Shown: positions 1 through 5,959 of the stretch, piece after piece
How positions within the stretch are numbered: the stretch's first letter is position 1
Layout: each line of letters starts with the position of its first letter
Source: Clostridia bacterium
GTDB taxonomy: Bacteria; Bacillota; Clostridia; Oscillospirales; CAG-382
Direction: 5' to 3'
DNA: 6,269 bases
Assembly: GCA_900757905.1 (NCBI GenBank)
Contig: CAAEPN010000231.1
Coordinates: 1 to 6,269 of the forward strand
Notes under the pieces: model-generated
Told to the model about the DNA's origin: nothing
Seen by the model: only the letters and a program-made list of their open reading frames with translations
The model's database searches: none
Position numbers and translations under genes: made by a program

Positions 1-184
1 AAGCTTCGGGATCCGGGCGCTTGTTGCCGGGAAAACCTGACCAAAGCGTATCAAGGTTTAATGAGTAACGGTCAGACTGTATGCCGGAATAAGCGACAGC
101 ACCCAAAGAACCGTTGCCCATGGGCAACGCCTCGTGAAAGCTTTGGGCGGGCGAAGTGTAAAAAAGTCGGGATGATGAGTTCAT
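1..184 (-). CDS. GH95 family glycoside hydrolase (alpha-L-fucosidase-like), N-terminus only, cut by left edge
   Basis: Translating the minus strand from the ATG at 184-182 gives 61 open residues running off the window. Seen: RLFYTSPAQSFHEALPMGNG (residues 6-25), then SLGAVAYSGI and LNLDTLWSGFPGN (residues 42-54). Known: this matches the start of GH95 enzymes, whose N-terminal beta-sandwich typically carries W/F-Y-x-x-PA...EALP-x-GNG-x-LGA...LNEDTLWSG. GH95 members hydrolyse alpha-1,2-linked L-fucose or alpha-L-galactose with inversion. The family is usually about 700-800 residues, so only about 8 percent is present and the catalytic residues are off-window. One difference from the usual motif is Leu44 where Glu is common. 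There is no signal peptide, so a cytoplasmic enzyme is inferred. The start is well supported: AGGAG lies 6 bases upstream and the family motif begins within ten residues. The gene sits 2 bp after the AraC stop codon, implying co-transcription. Exact substrate cannot be told. Confidence 0.9.
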   Translation of the reverse strand, partial: MNSSSRLFYTSPAQSFHEALPMGNGSLGAVAYSGIQSDRYSLNLDTLWSGFPGNKRPDPEA

Positions 185-186
185 GC

Positions 187-987
187 TTAGCTCCTGTTGT
201 CGGAATAAAACGTTTTCTCTTGGAAAGCCGATGGATAAAGGCCATACGATTTATGAAACGCGCCGGAAAAGGCGGCAATGCTCGAAAATCCGCTGGCTTC
301 GGCTGCTTCGCCGACCGGCGCGCCATTCGCAAGCATGCGGATAGCGGCGGAAAAACGGTAGTTCTTGATATACTGATACGGCGTGATACCGGTGTATTGC
401 TTAAAGACCTTCTGATAATAGTTGGTTGCAAGGTGCGCGTGCTTTGCTAACTGCTCAACGGTGATGTTTTCCTTGAAATGCGCATGAATATAGGCAAGGC
501 TTTCGTTTAACAGCTCGTTATTTTCGGGAATGACCGAAAACTCACGGTCGATGAGAGAAATGAGCGTGCGCACAGCGTTTTCCATGATGACAAGGTCTCC
601 GGTATGAAGCGTTTCATACGGACCGGGCTTACAAAGCCGGGCAATTTCAAAGCACAGCGCGGCGCTTTGGGCGATAAGGGGATATTTTTTTAATTCGATA
701 TCGAGAATACCGCCGAAAAACAATGGCGGCGAAATGGAAAAATCGATGTAATCGTGGGATATCCGGTCGTCCTTGCTGTAAAAGGGCACAAACTCCATAT
801 TCTGCGGAAACAGATACAGGTGTTCATGGTAAATGGGAATTTTGTGCGCGCCGTTGGTGTAATAGAGCTTACCGGAATGATAAATGTGCAGCCGGTTGAT
901 ATTCCGGTGCTTTTGCGTGTTCCATGCGCCGTGTATGGTGCAGGAACCGCAGGTATATAAATAAACATTGTCGATCAGAGCGGACAT
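187..987 (-). CDS. AraC-family transcriptional regulator
   Basis: A complete 266-residue protein. The N-terminal half (about 1-150) looks like an AraC-type ligand-sensing cupin region, with HIYHSGKLYYTNG near residue 34 and HLYLFPQNMEFVPFY near 56. The C-terminal part (about 163-259) is a standard AraC DNA-binding domain with two helix-turn-helix motifs: ITVEQLAKHAHLATNYYQKV followed by the hallmark F-x-x-x-x-G-x-T/S-P-x-x-Y (FKQYTGITPYQYI), then PVGEAAEASGFSSIAAFSGA followed by FHKSYGLYPSAF. Length is normal for the family. The frame stays open to an ATG at 1032, but the ATG at 987 is preferred because AGAGGG lies 4 bases before it and neither upstream ATG has a Shine-Dalgarno sequence. The gene is divergent from the large GH99-like gene and immediately upstream of GH95. 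Such regulators commonly activate neighbouring sugar-use genes when an oligosaccharide binds, so local control is inferred. The ligand is unknown. Confidence 0.93.
   Translation of the reverse strand: MSALIDNVYLYTCGSCTIHGAWNTQKHRNINRLHIYHSGKLYYTNGAHKIPIYHEHLYLFPQNMEFVPFYSKDDRISHDYIDFSISPPLFFGGILDIELKKYPLIAQSAALCFEIARLCKPGPYETLHTGDLVIMENAVRTLISLIDREFSVIPENNELLNESLAYIHAHFKENITVEQLAKHAHLATNYYQKVFKQYTGITPYQYIKNYRFSAAIRMLANGAPVGEAAEASGFSSIAAFSGAFHKSYGLYPSAFQEKTFYSDNRS
191..195 (-). promoter_or_regulatory. Ribosome binding site of the GH95 gene
   Basis: Minus strand AGGAG followed by a 6-base spacer (CTAAGC) and ATG. It lies inside the last codons of the AraC gene, and the spacer contains that gene's TAA. 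This fixes the GH95 start and suggests translational coupling. Confidence 0.8.
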
Positions 988-991
988 ATTA

Positions 992-997
992 CCCTCT
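992..997 (-). promoter_or_regulatory. Ribosome binding site deciding the AraC start
   Basis: Minus strand AGAGGG, then TAAT, then ATG at 987-985. The spacer is rather short. In-frame ATGs at 1032 and 1014 lack any purine-rich site, so the shorter 266-residue product is preferred. Confidence 0.6.
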
Positions 998-1023
998 TTT
1001 CTATATGAAAGCATATTTTGTAA

Positions 1024-1036
1024 TGTTATCATAACA
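1024..1036. repeat. 13-bp perfect palindrome, possible operator
   Basis: TGTTATCATAACA: 6-bp arms around one central base, in non-coding DNA 37 bp upstream of the AraC start and overlapping its candidate -10 box. Size and symmetry suit a dimeric regulator site. No known operator consensus was recognised, and short AT-rich palindromes can arise by chance. Confidence 0.4.
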
Positions 1037-1056
1037 CAAAGCCGTAAGAATTACCA
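1028..1056 (-). promoter_or_regulatory. Candidate promoter of the AraC-GH95 unit
   Basis: On the minus strand, TATGAT (1033-1028, 5 of 6 matches to TATAAT) is preceded at 17 bases by TGGTAA (1056-1051, 3 of 6 matches to TTGACA). The -35 is poor, which would fit an activator-dependent promoter or a wrong guess. The -10 lies inside the 13-bp palindrome, so a repressor bound there would block it. Placement is inferred by eye only. Confidence 0.3.
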
Positions 1057-1108
1057 TGTTTTTGCGCAACAAAGTGAGAAACAAACAAATATAGGTGAGC
1101 TTTGCGTA

Positions 1109-1137
1109 TTAACTTCTTTTCGGTCTTAGGCTAAAAT
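1109..1137 (+). promoter_or_regulatory. Candidate promoter of the large GH99-like gene
   Basis: TTAACT (1109-1114, 4 of 6 matches to TTGACA), a 17-base spacer, then TAAAAT (1132-1137, 5 of 6 matches to TATAAT). It would start an A-rich leader of about 100 bases. A nearer alternative is TGGACA (1196-1201), an 18-base spacer and TATCCT (1220-1225), but this leaves only about 15 bases before the ATG. Neither can be confirmed without transcript data. Confidence 0.35.
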
Positions 1138-1236
1138 AATATTGGGAACACACTTAAAATATCCGAAAGTTTAAACAAAAGAAAGCAAAAATATTTGGAC
1201 AAAGTGTAAAAACACGCTTTATCCTCAAAAAGAAAG

Positions 1237-1242
1237 AAGGAG
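1237..1242 (+). promoter_or_regulatory. Ribosome binding site of the large gene
   Basis: AAGGAG within a purine-rich run, 4 bases before the ATG at 1247. It fixes the start directly before a clear signal peptide. Confidence 0.75.
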
Positions 1243-1246
1243 AAGA

Positions 1247-4200
1247 ATGAAAAAAAGATTCACACGGCAAATCCTTTTTGCGGCGCTTCTTGCAGCAAGC
1301 CTTGCCGCCGCCTCCCACGCGGCAATGGAACGCACCGAAACCTATCCGCCCGGACTATTTACGGATGTAAGCGAAAGTTCCTGGTATGAGGACAGCGTGA
1401 TAACGACGTATGAGTACGGTATCATGAACGGAAAAGCAGCCAATCTGTTCGCACCGGATGATACGCTTTCGGTAGCCGAGGCTCTGACGCTTTCGGCCCG
1501 TTTTCATGCGTTGGCAAACGAAAAAGCGCTTTCTTCCGAAACAAGCGGCGTCTGGTATGAACCGTACATCAATTATATGAAGCAAAACGGGTTCTTACGG
1601 GATGGAATGTTTGACGATTACGACCGCCCGATCAAGCGCTATGAGTTTGCCGAAGTACTAAGCGCGGTCTGCGGCGCGCTGCCGGAGATCAACACGCTTG
1701 ACGCGATACCGGATGTTTCGGGTGAGATGCCGTACCATGCGGCCGTACTTTCCCTGTACCGCGCCGGGATCTTGACCGGAAACGATGCAGAAGGTACTTT
1801 CGGCGCGAACACCAACCTTTTACGCAGCGAGATCGCCGCCATGCTTTCTCGCGTGATCCTTGCCGATAAGCGCGTCACAAAGACATATCCGTCCGTAAAC
1901 ACAAATCTGACCTCAGCCTATGCGCTTATCGACTGTGTCAACGGCAATGGCCGCAAAGGCCTTTCCAACGGGTGGAGCTATGACAACCGGTTTGACCTTA
2001 TGAACACGACCGGTTCACAGAAAAATTTCCTTCACGACGAGAGCGACACCGAGTTTTATGCTTTATCGCGGCGTTTTGAAGTGCAGAAGGACGGAAAGCT
2101 GACCTTGGAGGCGTTGCTCGATGTTGTGTCCTCGGACGGCGGCGTATATCTTCTCTTTGAGGATGAGAACGAAAACGCGGTTGCCGGAATTCGCGAAAAA
2201 GACGGCTTTTGGGAGCTGTTCGGCGAAAATGCGACTCTTTCGGCGGTTGCCGTACCGAGGGACAAGCGCACGCCGGTCGTGTTTCGGATGACGCTTGACC
2301 TTGACCGGAAAACCGCATTCTGCACGGTCGATGAAAAGACGGTCGGCGCGGTAGCATTGCCCGACAAGGCGCTTGCGCGGCTTGTTATCGGAATCAGCGA
2401 AAAAGGCAAAGGCACGGTCAAGCTAAATCATTTGAAGCTGGATAAAAACTATGCGTTAAACGAGCATTTCTTTGTATCCGAAAGCAGCGTCGGAAAAGCG
2501 CCGGAGGGCTGGAACGTCACCGGCGACTTTACGGTTGAAAAAATCGAAACCGAATTCGGAGCCGATGTTTTCAGCCTGCGCGGAAGCAAGGCAACTGCCG
2601 AAAGAAAATTCGACAAGGTAAGCGGCAGCCTTGTGTTTGAAACCATGCTGCTTTTGCCGAAAAGCAGCGATCAGGCAGCGTTTTCCCTTCGTTCCGAGGG
2701 AAAAGACGCAGTCAAGATCGAATACATAAACGGTAAAATTGCCGCCGGCGATACGGAGCTTGGCGCTTACACGCCGAATGTTTGGCAAACGTTAGCCATA
2801 AAGACCGATACGCAGAAAAGATCAGCGGACATTTATATCAACGGCAAGAAAAAAGCGACGGTTGCCTGCGATGTAACGGATTTTGACAGCGTAATGCTTT
2901 CGGCCGACGGCAGTGCGGTCTGGTTTGACGATATCCGCGTTTACGGAAATCCCGAAAAACCGGCGGACTATCCGGCAAAGCCGCAGCTTGCGTCCTCCGA
3001 CAACTACGAAGTCGGCATGAACATGTGCTACTTATGGCGCGATTCCGAATCGCTCGAAGGCTGGGACGCGGTCAGTCCCTTTGCGGAATTCGAGCCGTAT
3101 CTCGGATATTACGACGACGGCCTTATGGAAACGGCCGACTGGGAATTAAAGCAGATGGCCGAACACGGCGTAGACTTCATCAACGTATGCTGGTATGCGC
3201 CGCAGGAAAAAATGTCTGCTCCGATCAAAAAAATGCGCTATTCCCACGCTGCACTCAACGAGGGCTACATGAGCGCAGAAAACAGCGAATACGTAAAATT
3301 CTGCATCATGTGGGAGAACAGCGCGCGGTATGTGGGCGCGTCCAACTTTGAAGAGTTTAAGGAGTACATCTGGAAATACTGGAAAGAATACTATTTTTCC
3401 GACCCGCGCTATGAAACGCTTGACGGAAAAGCGCTTCTCACGGTTTGGAGCTTAGACATCTTCCTTAAAACCTTCGGCGGCACCGAGGGCGCGGCACAAG
3501 CCGTCGAATTCATGCGCACAGAGCTTACGCAGATGGGTTACGACGGACTTGTCTTACTCTTTGCCACTACGCAGATTGTGCCGCAAAGCACCTATGCCGC
3601 CATTTCTTCTATCGGTGCGGACGGCACCTACAACTACCATTGGTCAGCCGCCGGCTACAATCCGAGCGTTCAGATTGCCGGCAACCAAACCAATCTCAAT
3701 GCGGCAAAATCCGTATCCTCTCACAGCGTACCGACCGTCTCTATCGGCTTTAACGACATCGGCCGCAACAATTCGCGCGACCCGATCATTTCGGTCGCCG
3801 ACCACTTGACGGTCTGCGAGGAGATAAAAAATCTGCTTGCCGATTCGAAAACCGACTCTTGGCGCGACCGAACCGTCATGATCTCTACCTGGAACGAATA
3901 TTCCGAGGGTACCTATATCGCGCCGACCGCCTCGACCGGTTTTGATTATCTCGAAAACCTGCGCAAGGCTTTCACGTACGACACCTCCGACCACTCTTCT
4001 TTGGATGCAAAGCCGACGGACGAACAGAAAAGCCGTGTTTCGCATTTGTATCCGGAGGGCTTTGCACCGATCCGCCGCTATCAGCTTGAAAAGACCGACG
4101 CGGAAAAAATTGCCGAGGATACCGAGAATCTTATTTCGGTCCTGCGCTTTGACATGGCAGATCAAAGCGAAAACGCCGCCTGGAACGCCATGTTCGGTAT

Positions 4201-5944
4201 TGACGGATTTGCACGTGAAAATGGCGTGATCTCCGGCAGCAGCACCAGAGCCGACTATGCCGTTTACAGCGCGTTTGCAGAGCCGCCGGAAACAGCGGAT
4301 ATGCCGATTCTTCACATTCGCATGAAAACGAGTGAAAAAGCAAACGCGGAAATATTCTTTGTCACCTCGTCGGACGGCACATGGAACAACGCCAAAAAAA
4401 TGAATGTTGCCTTAGGCGAGCCGAACGAGTTCCATGATTATTATGTCAATATGAGCACGCTTGCCTCCTATAAGGACAAGTTGGTCTCTCTCCGGCTTGA
4501 CCCCTGCACGATGCCGGCATCGTTTGAGATCTCGCTTATCGAATTTATGAATTATCCGGTCAAAATTACGCCGGCTGTTACCGTTAACACAAGAACGCTT
4601 TCCCTGCCCTTTGACCCTGTCAAGGCCGGAGACGATTACGAGATCGTCGGCGAAGCGGACGCCGGTTTCTATTCCATGCTTCGCGTATATTACGAGTGGA
4701 ACCGTGCGGACGGCGTTCTTACCCTGAAAACGGCCGATAAGAAAACGCTTGTATTCACGCTCGGAAAAGACACGGCAAGCGTGGACGGAAAAGAAGTGCC
4801 GCTCGGCGAACAATTCACCTTGCGCGACGGTCTGCCGGTATTCCGGATAAAGAAGCTCTGCGAGCTTTTAGGCTACACCTGTGAAATCTCGCCGTCCGAA
4901 ATCAAGATTACGGCGGCTTCCGAAAAAGAGCTTGCCTACCTTGCGTCCATAAAGCCCAACGAATGGTATTTTGACAGCTACGGCGACGACGAAGGCTGGA
5001 TTCCGCAGAAAAGCTCAATCGAGGTCTCCGACGGAAAGCTGTACGGTACTCCGATAGACAGCGACCCGGCCGTCAAGCACAGCGTCGATTTTGACGCCTC
5101 CGAATACACGCACCTGCTTCTCGGCATCCGCTATTCCGACGTGCTTGCCGACCAACGCGCCCAACTCTTCTTTATCACCGAAACCGACGGCGCCTACAAT
5201 GCAAAAAAGTGTATCAACGTCCGTTATGACGCAGACGGCAAAGAGCATAAAGACGGCGACATAGTCGAGCTGGTGTTCGACTTGCATTCCTCGGCCGCCT
5301 TTAAGGGCAAGATCACCGGTCTGCGGCTTGACCCGTTCAGCTTGAATGTGCCGTATGAAATTGATTACATCAAGTGCGTATACGACAAAACGCTTCCGAC
5401 GACACCGCCCGAAGAGGACGATGAAGCAGCTCTGACCGAAGAAATCAAGCCGACAAAGCCGGTCGAAGCGGAATTAAAAGCCGGAACGGTTCCGGCCGGC
5501 GTAGACGTCGCAACAAACGGCGACGCGCTCATCACGTTTGACATGGATCCTGACACCGGAGATAAGGTATGGCGTATCAAAAGCACCTCGTCGGGTGAAA
5601 CCTTTACCTATTTCGACGTCTACATGCAGTTCGAAAAGGGCAAGACCTATGAGATCACCTACACCGTCTATCCCACCGAGGACAGTGCCGGAAATCCATA
5701 CGGTCAAGCCATCATTGGCGGAAGCCTGCGTTACGGCGACGGTGGCGGTACGGTGGCCAACCATACGTTCGGCGGCAATTCCAACAAGACCTCCGGAAAG
5801 TGGCTTACGGAAGCAGCCGAAATGAAAATCGACGACAGCTATGTCCCGTCCACTCAAGACTGCTTCCGGATCTGGGGCAAACCGGTGAACGGAAAAGGAA
5901 TCGGATTCTTAATTGCGGAAATCTCCGTAAAAATAAAAGAATAA
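1247..5944 (+). CDS. SLH-anchored multimodular GH99/WbsX-like glycoside hydrolase
   Basis: A complete 1565-residue exported protein. Modules seen in order: signal peptide (1-25 or 26; MKKR, a hydrophobic Ala/Leu core, then ASHA); three SLH repeats (about 37-205); two concanavalin-like jelly rolls (about 217-402 and 403-570); a GH99/WbsX-like barrel (about 587-925); a beta-sandwich repeat (about 965-1101); a stalk domain (about 1104-1222); a second copy of the repeat (about 1240-1379); an acidic Pro-rich linker (about 1383-1408); and a C-terminal carbohydrate-binding-like module (to 1565). Known: GH99 enzymes cleave alpha-mannosidic bonds internally, but most bacterial GH99/WbsX-like proteins are uncharacterised, so the substrate here is unknown. 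The inferred location is the cell surface, held through SLH contacts to wall polysaccharide. It is far longer than a plain GH99 enzyme (roughly 350-450 residues). It heads a plus-strand unit with the exported gene 15 bp downstream and diverges from the AraC gene. No frameshift was seen. Function as a glycan-active surface protein is likely; exact chemistry is not established. Confidence 0.9.
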   Translation: MKKRFTRQILFAALLAASLAAASHAAMERTETYPPGLFTDVSESSWYEDSVITTYEYGIMNGKAANLFAPDDTLSVAEALTLSARFHALANEKALSSETSGVWYEPYINYMKQNGFLRDGMFDDYDRPIKRYEFAEVLSAVCGALPEINTLDAIPDVSGEMPYHAAVLSLYRAGILTGNDAEGTFGANTNLLRSEIAAMLSRVILADKRVTKTYPSVNTNLTSAYALIDCVNGNGRKGLSNGWSYDNRFDLMNTTGSQKNFLHDESDTEFYALSRRFEVQKDGKLTLEALLDVVSSDGGVYLLFEDENENAVAGIREKDGFWELFGENATLSAVAVPRDKRTPVVFRMTLDLDRKTAFCTVDEKTVGAVALPDKALARLVIGISEKGKGTVKLNHLKLDKNYALNEHFFVSESSVGKAPEGWNVTGDFTVEKIETEFGADVFSLRGSKATAERKFDKVSGSLVFETMLLLPKSSDQAAFSLRSEGKDAVKIEYINGKIAAGDTELGAYTPNVWQTLAIKTDTQKRSADIYINGKKKATVACDVTDFDSVMLSADGSAVWFDDIRVYGNPEKPADYPAKPQLASSDNYEVGMNMCYLWRDSESLEGWDAVSPFAEFEPYLGYYDDGLMETADWELKQMAEHGVDFINVCWYAPQEKMSAPIKKMRYSHAALNEGYMSAENSEYVKFCIMWENSARYVGASNFEEFKEYIWKYWKEYYFSDPRYETLDGKALLTVWSLDIFLKTFGGTEGAAQAVEFMRTELTQMGYDGLVLLFATTQIVPQSTYAAISSIGADGTYNYHWSAAGYNPSVQIAGNQTNLNAAKSVSSHSVPTVSIGFNDIGRNNSRDPIISVADHLTVCEEIKNLLADSKTDSWRDRTVMISTWNEYSEGTYIAPTASTGFDYLENLRKAFTYDTSDHSSLDAKPTDEQKSRVSHLYPEGFAPIRRYQLEKTDAEKIAEDTENLISVLRFDMADQSENAAWNAMFGIDGFARENGVISGSSTRADYAVYSAFAEPPETADMPILHIRMKTSEKANAEIFFVTSSDGTWNNAKKMNVALGEPNEFHDYYVNMSTLASYKDKLVSLRLDPCTMPASFEISLIEFMNYPVKITPAVTVNTRTLSLPFDPVKAGDDYEIVGEADAGFYSMLRVYYEWNRADGVLTLKTADKKTLVFTLGKDTASVDGKEVPLGEQFTLRDGLPVFRIKKLCELLGYTCEISPSEIKITAASEKELAYLASIKPNEWYFDSYGDDEGWIPQKSSIEVSDGKLYGTPIDSDPAVKHSVDFDASEYTHLLLGIRYSDVLADQRAQLFFITETDGAYNAKKCINVRYDADGKEHKDGDIVELVFDLHSSAAFKGKITGLRLDPFSLNVPYEIDYIKCVYDKTLPTTPPEEDDEAALTEEIKPTKPVEAELKAGTVPAGVDVATNGDALITFDMDPDTGDKVWRIKSTSSGETFTYFDVYMQFEKGKTYEITYTVYPTEDSAGNPYGQAIIGGSLRYGDGGGTVANHTFGGNSNKTSGKWLTEAAEMKIDDSYVPSTQDCFRIWGKPVNGKGIGFLIAEISVKIKE
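1355..1861 (+). other. Three S-layer homology repeats (residues about 37-205)
   Basis: Repeat 1 runs from FTDVSESSWYED through GIMNG to TLSVAEALTL. Repeat 2 runs from WYEPYINYMKQNGFL to PIKRYEFAEVL. Repeat 3 runs from IPDVSGEMPYHAAVLSLY through GILTGN to LLRSEIAAML. Order and spacing are typical of SLH domains, which bind secondary cell-wall polymers. The usual TRAE tetrad is altered in every repeat: SVAE (75-78), KRYE (130-133) and LRSE (192-195). The Glu is kept in all three and the Arg in two. Anchoring is therefore likely but its ligand may differ. Confidence 0.85.
1895..2956 (+). other. Two tandem concanavalin-like (LamG-type) modules (residues about 217-570)
   Basis: Module 1 ends in GTVKLNHLKLDKNYALNEHF, a typical last strand and junction for such modules. 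Module 2 contains SLVFETMLLLPKSSDQAAFS, an ADIYINGKKKATV strand pair and the ending VWFDDIRVYGNPE. Both show alternating hydrophobic strands and the 'W-x-D-I-x-V-Y' style terminus of jelly-roll carbohydrate-binding or spacer modules. Assignment rests on pattern only, and ligand binding is inferred. Confidence 0.6.
3005..4021 (+). other. GH99/WbsX-like catalytic domain (residues about 587-925)
   Basis: Opens with VGMNMCYLWRD (589-599), then FEPYLGYYDDGLMETADWEL and AEHGVDFINVCWYAP (638-652), matching the 'PxLGxYd...dW.i..a..aGVDff...WY' block of GH99-like proteins. The late signature is TWNEYSEGTYIAP (881-893). In characterised GH99 enzymes two key acids sit three residues apart in a W-N-E-W-x-E-G segment. 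The equivalents here would be Glu884 and Glu887 (inference). The usual Trp after the first Glu is Tyr885, and the downstream acidic residue (I-E-P) is Ala892. A barrel ending with these acids intact suggests an active enzyme. Confidence 0.75.
4139..4549 (+). repeat. Internal protein repeat, copy A (residues about 965-1101)
   Basis: Beta-sandwich-like module with AEIFFVTSSDGTWNNAKKMN (1034-1053), then VSLRLDPCTMPASFEISLIE (1080-1099). It aligns with copy B later in the same protein. The pattern 'a-x-[IL]-F-F-x-T...DG...NxAKx.....LRLDP......EI..I' resembles galactose-binding-like accessory modules often found in carbohydrate-active enzymes. The two copies are clearly diverged, so the duplication is old. 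Confidence 0.75.
4556..4912 (+). other. Stalk domain, 'copper amine oxidase N-terminal' type (residues about 1104-1222)
   Basis: Begins KITPAVTVNTRTLSLPFDPV, continues LRVYYEWNRADGVLTLKTAD, and repeats the theme with LVFTLGKDTASVDGKEVPLG, a GLPVFRIKKLCELLGYTCEI segment and SPSEIKIT. This is the two-part 'V.VNGk.....P...nGr..vPlr...E.LG..v.wd....i.i' pattern of the Firmicutes stalk domain. It is structural, not enzymatic, and holds modules away from the wall. The first half is degenerate and lacks the usual GRT(L/M)VPLR. Confidence 0.7.
4964..5383 (+). repeat. Internal protein repeat, copy B (residues about 1240-1379)
   Basis: Starts WYFDSYGDDEGW, then AQLFFITETDGAYNAKKCIN (1305-1324) and GLRLDPFSLNVPYEIDYIKC (1358-1377). 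It aligns with copy A across strand order and at the shared FF-T-DG-AK and LRLDP positions. Together the copies bracket the stalk domain, giving a sandwich-stalk-sandwich arm behind the catalytic domain. Confidence 0.75.
5444..5941 (+). other. C-terminal carbohydrate-binding-like module (residues about 1400-1565)
   Basis: After an acidic Pro/Glu linker (TTPPEEDDEAALTEEIKPTK) comes a beta-rich region with FTYFDVYMQFEKGKTYEITY, a Gly-rich loop (GDGGGTVANHTFGG) and an ending of GIGFLIAEISVKIKE. The 'F.kGktYeitytvy...' phrase is typical of CBM4/9/22-like jelly rolls. The family cannot be fixed by eye. Confidence 0.5.
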
Positions 5945-5945
5945 A

Positions 5946-5951
5946 AAGGAG
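5946..5951 (+). promoter_or_regulatory. Ribosome binding site of the downstream exported gene
   Basis: AAGGAG with an 8-base spacer to the ATG at 5960, in the 15-bp gap after the large gene's TAA. No room exists for a promoter or terminator in the gap, supporting a shared transcript. Confidence 0.85.
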
Positions 5952-5959
5952 CAAAGATC

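Noticed and set aside
1..14. HindIII and BamHI-like sites (AAGCTT, GGATCC) at the left edge, suggesting a cloning vector junction
   Set aside because: The GH95 reading frame passes through both without a break and continues sensible residues (KRPDPEA), so they are genomic.
113..128. Perfect 16-bp palindrome GTTGCCCATGGGCAAC
   Set aside because: It encodes the conserved LPMGN motif of GH95, so coding constraint explains it. A regulatory or attachment-site role has no support.
61..450. Plus-strand open frame of 129 codons
   Set aside because: It lies antisense to the GH95 start and the AraC 3' end, both with clear family motifs. It has no ribosome binding site and a composition rich in Arg, Lys and Cys.
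988..1032. Upstream in-frame start giving a 281-residue AraC protein
   Set aside because: The ATGs at 1032 and 1014 have no ribosome binding site, and the extra residues overlap the AT-rich promoter region and palindrome. The ATG at 987 has AGAGGG in place.
1061..1106. TTTGCG repeated exactly 40 bp apart (1061 and 1101) as an AraC site pair
   Set aside because: Only six bases match and similarity does not extend to either side. This is expected by chance in a region of this size.
3644..4315. Minus-strand open frame of 223 codons
   Set aside because: It is fully inside the GH99-like gene on the opposite strand, with no Shine-Dalgarno or recognisable domain. Long antisense frames are expected from the codon bias of the real gene.
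5942..5959. Terminator or promoter between the two plus-strand genes
   Set aside because: The gap is 15 bp, has no hairpin and is filled by the ribosome binding site.
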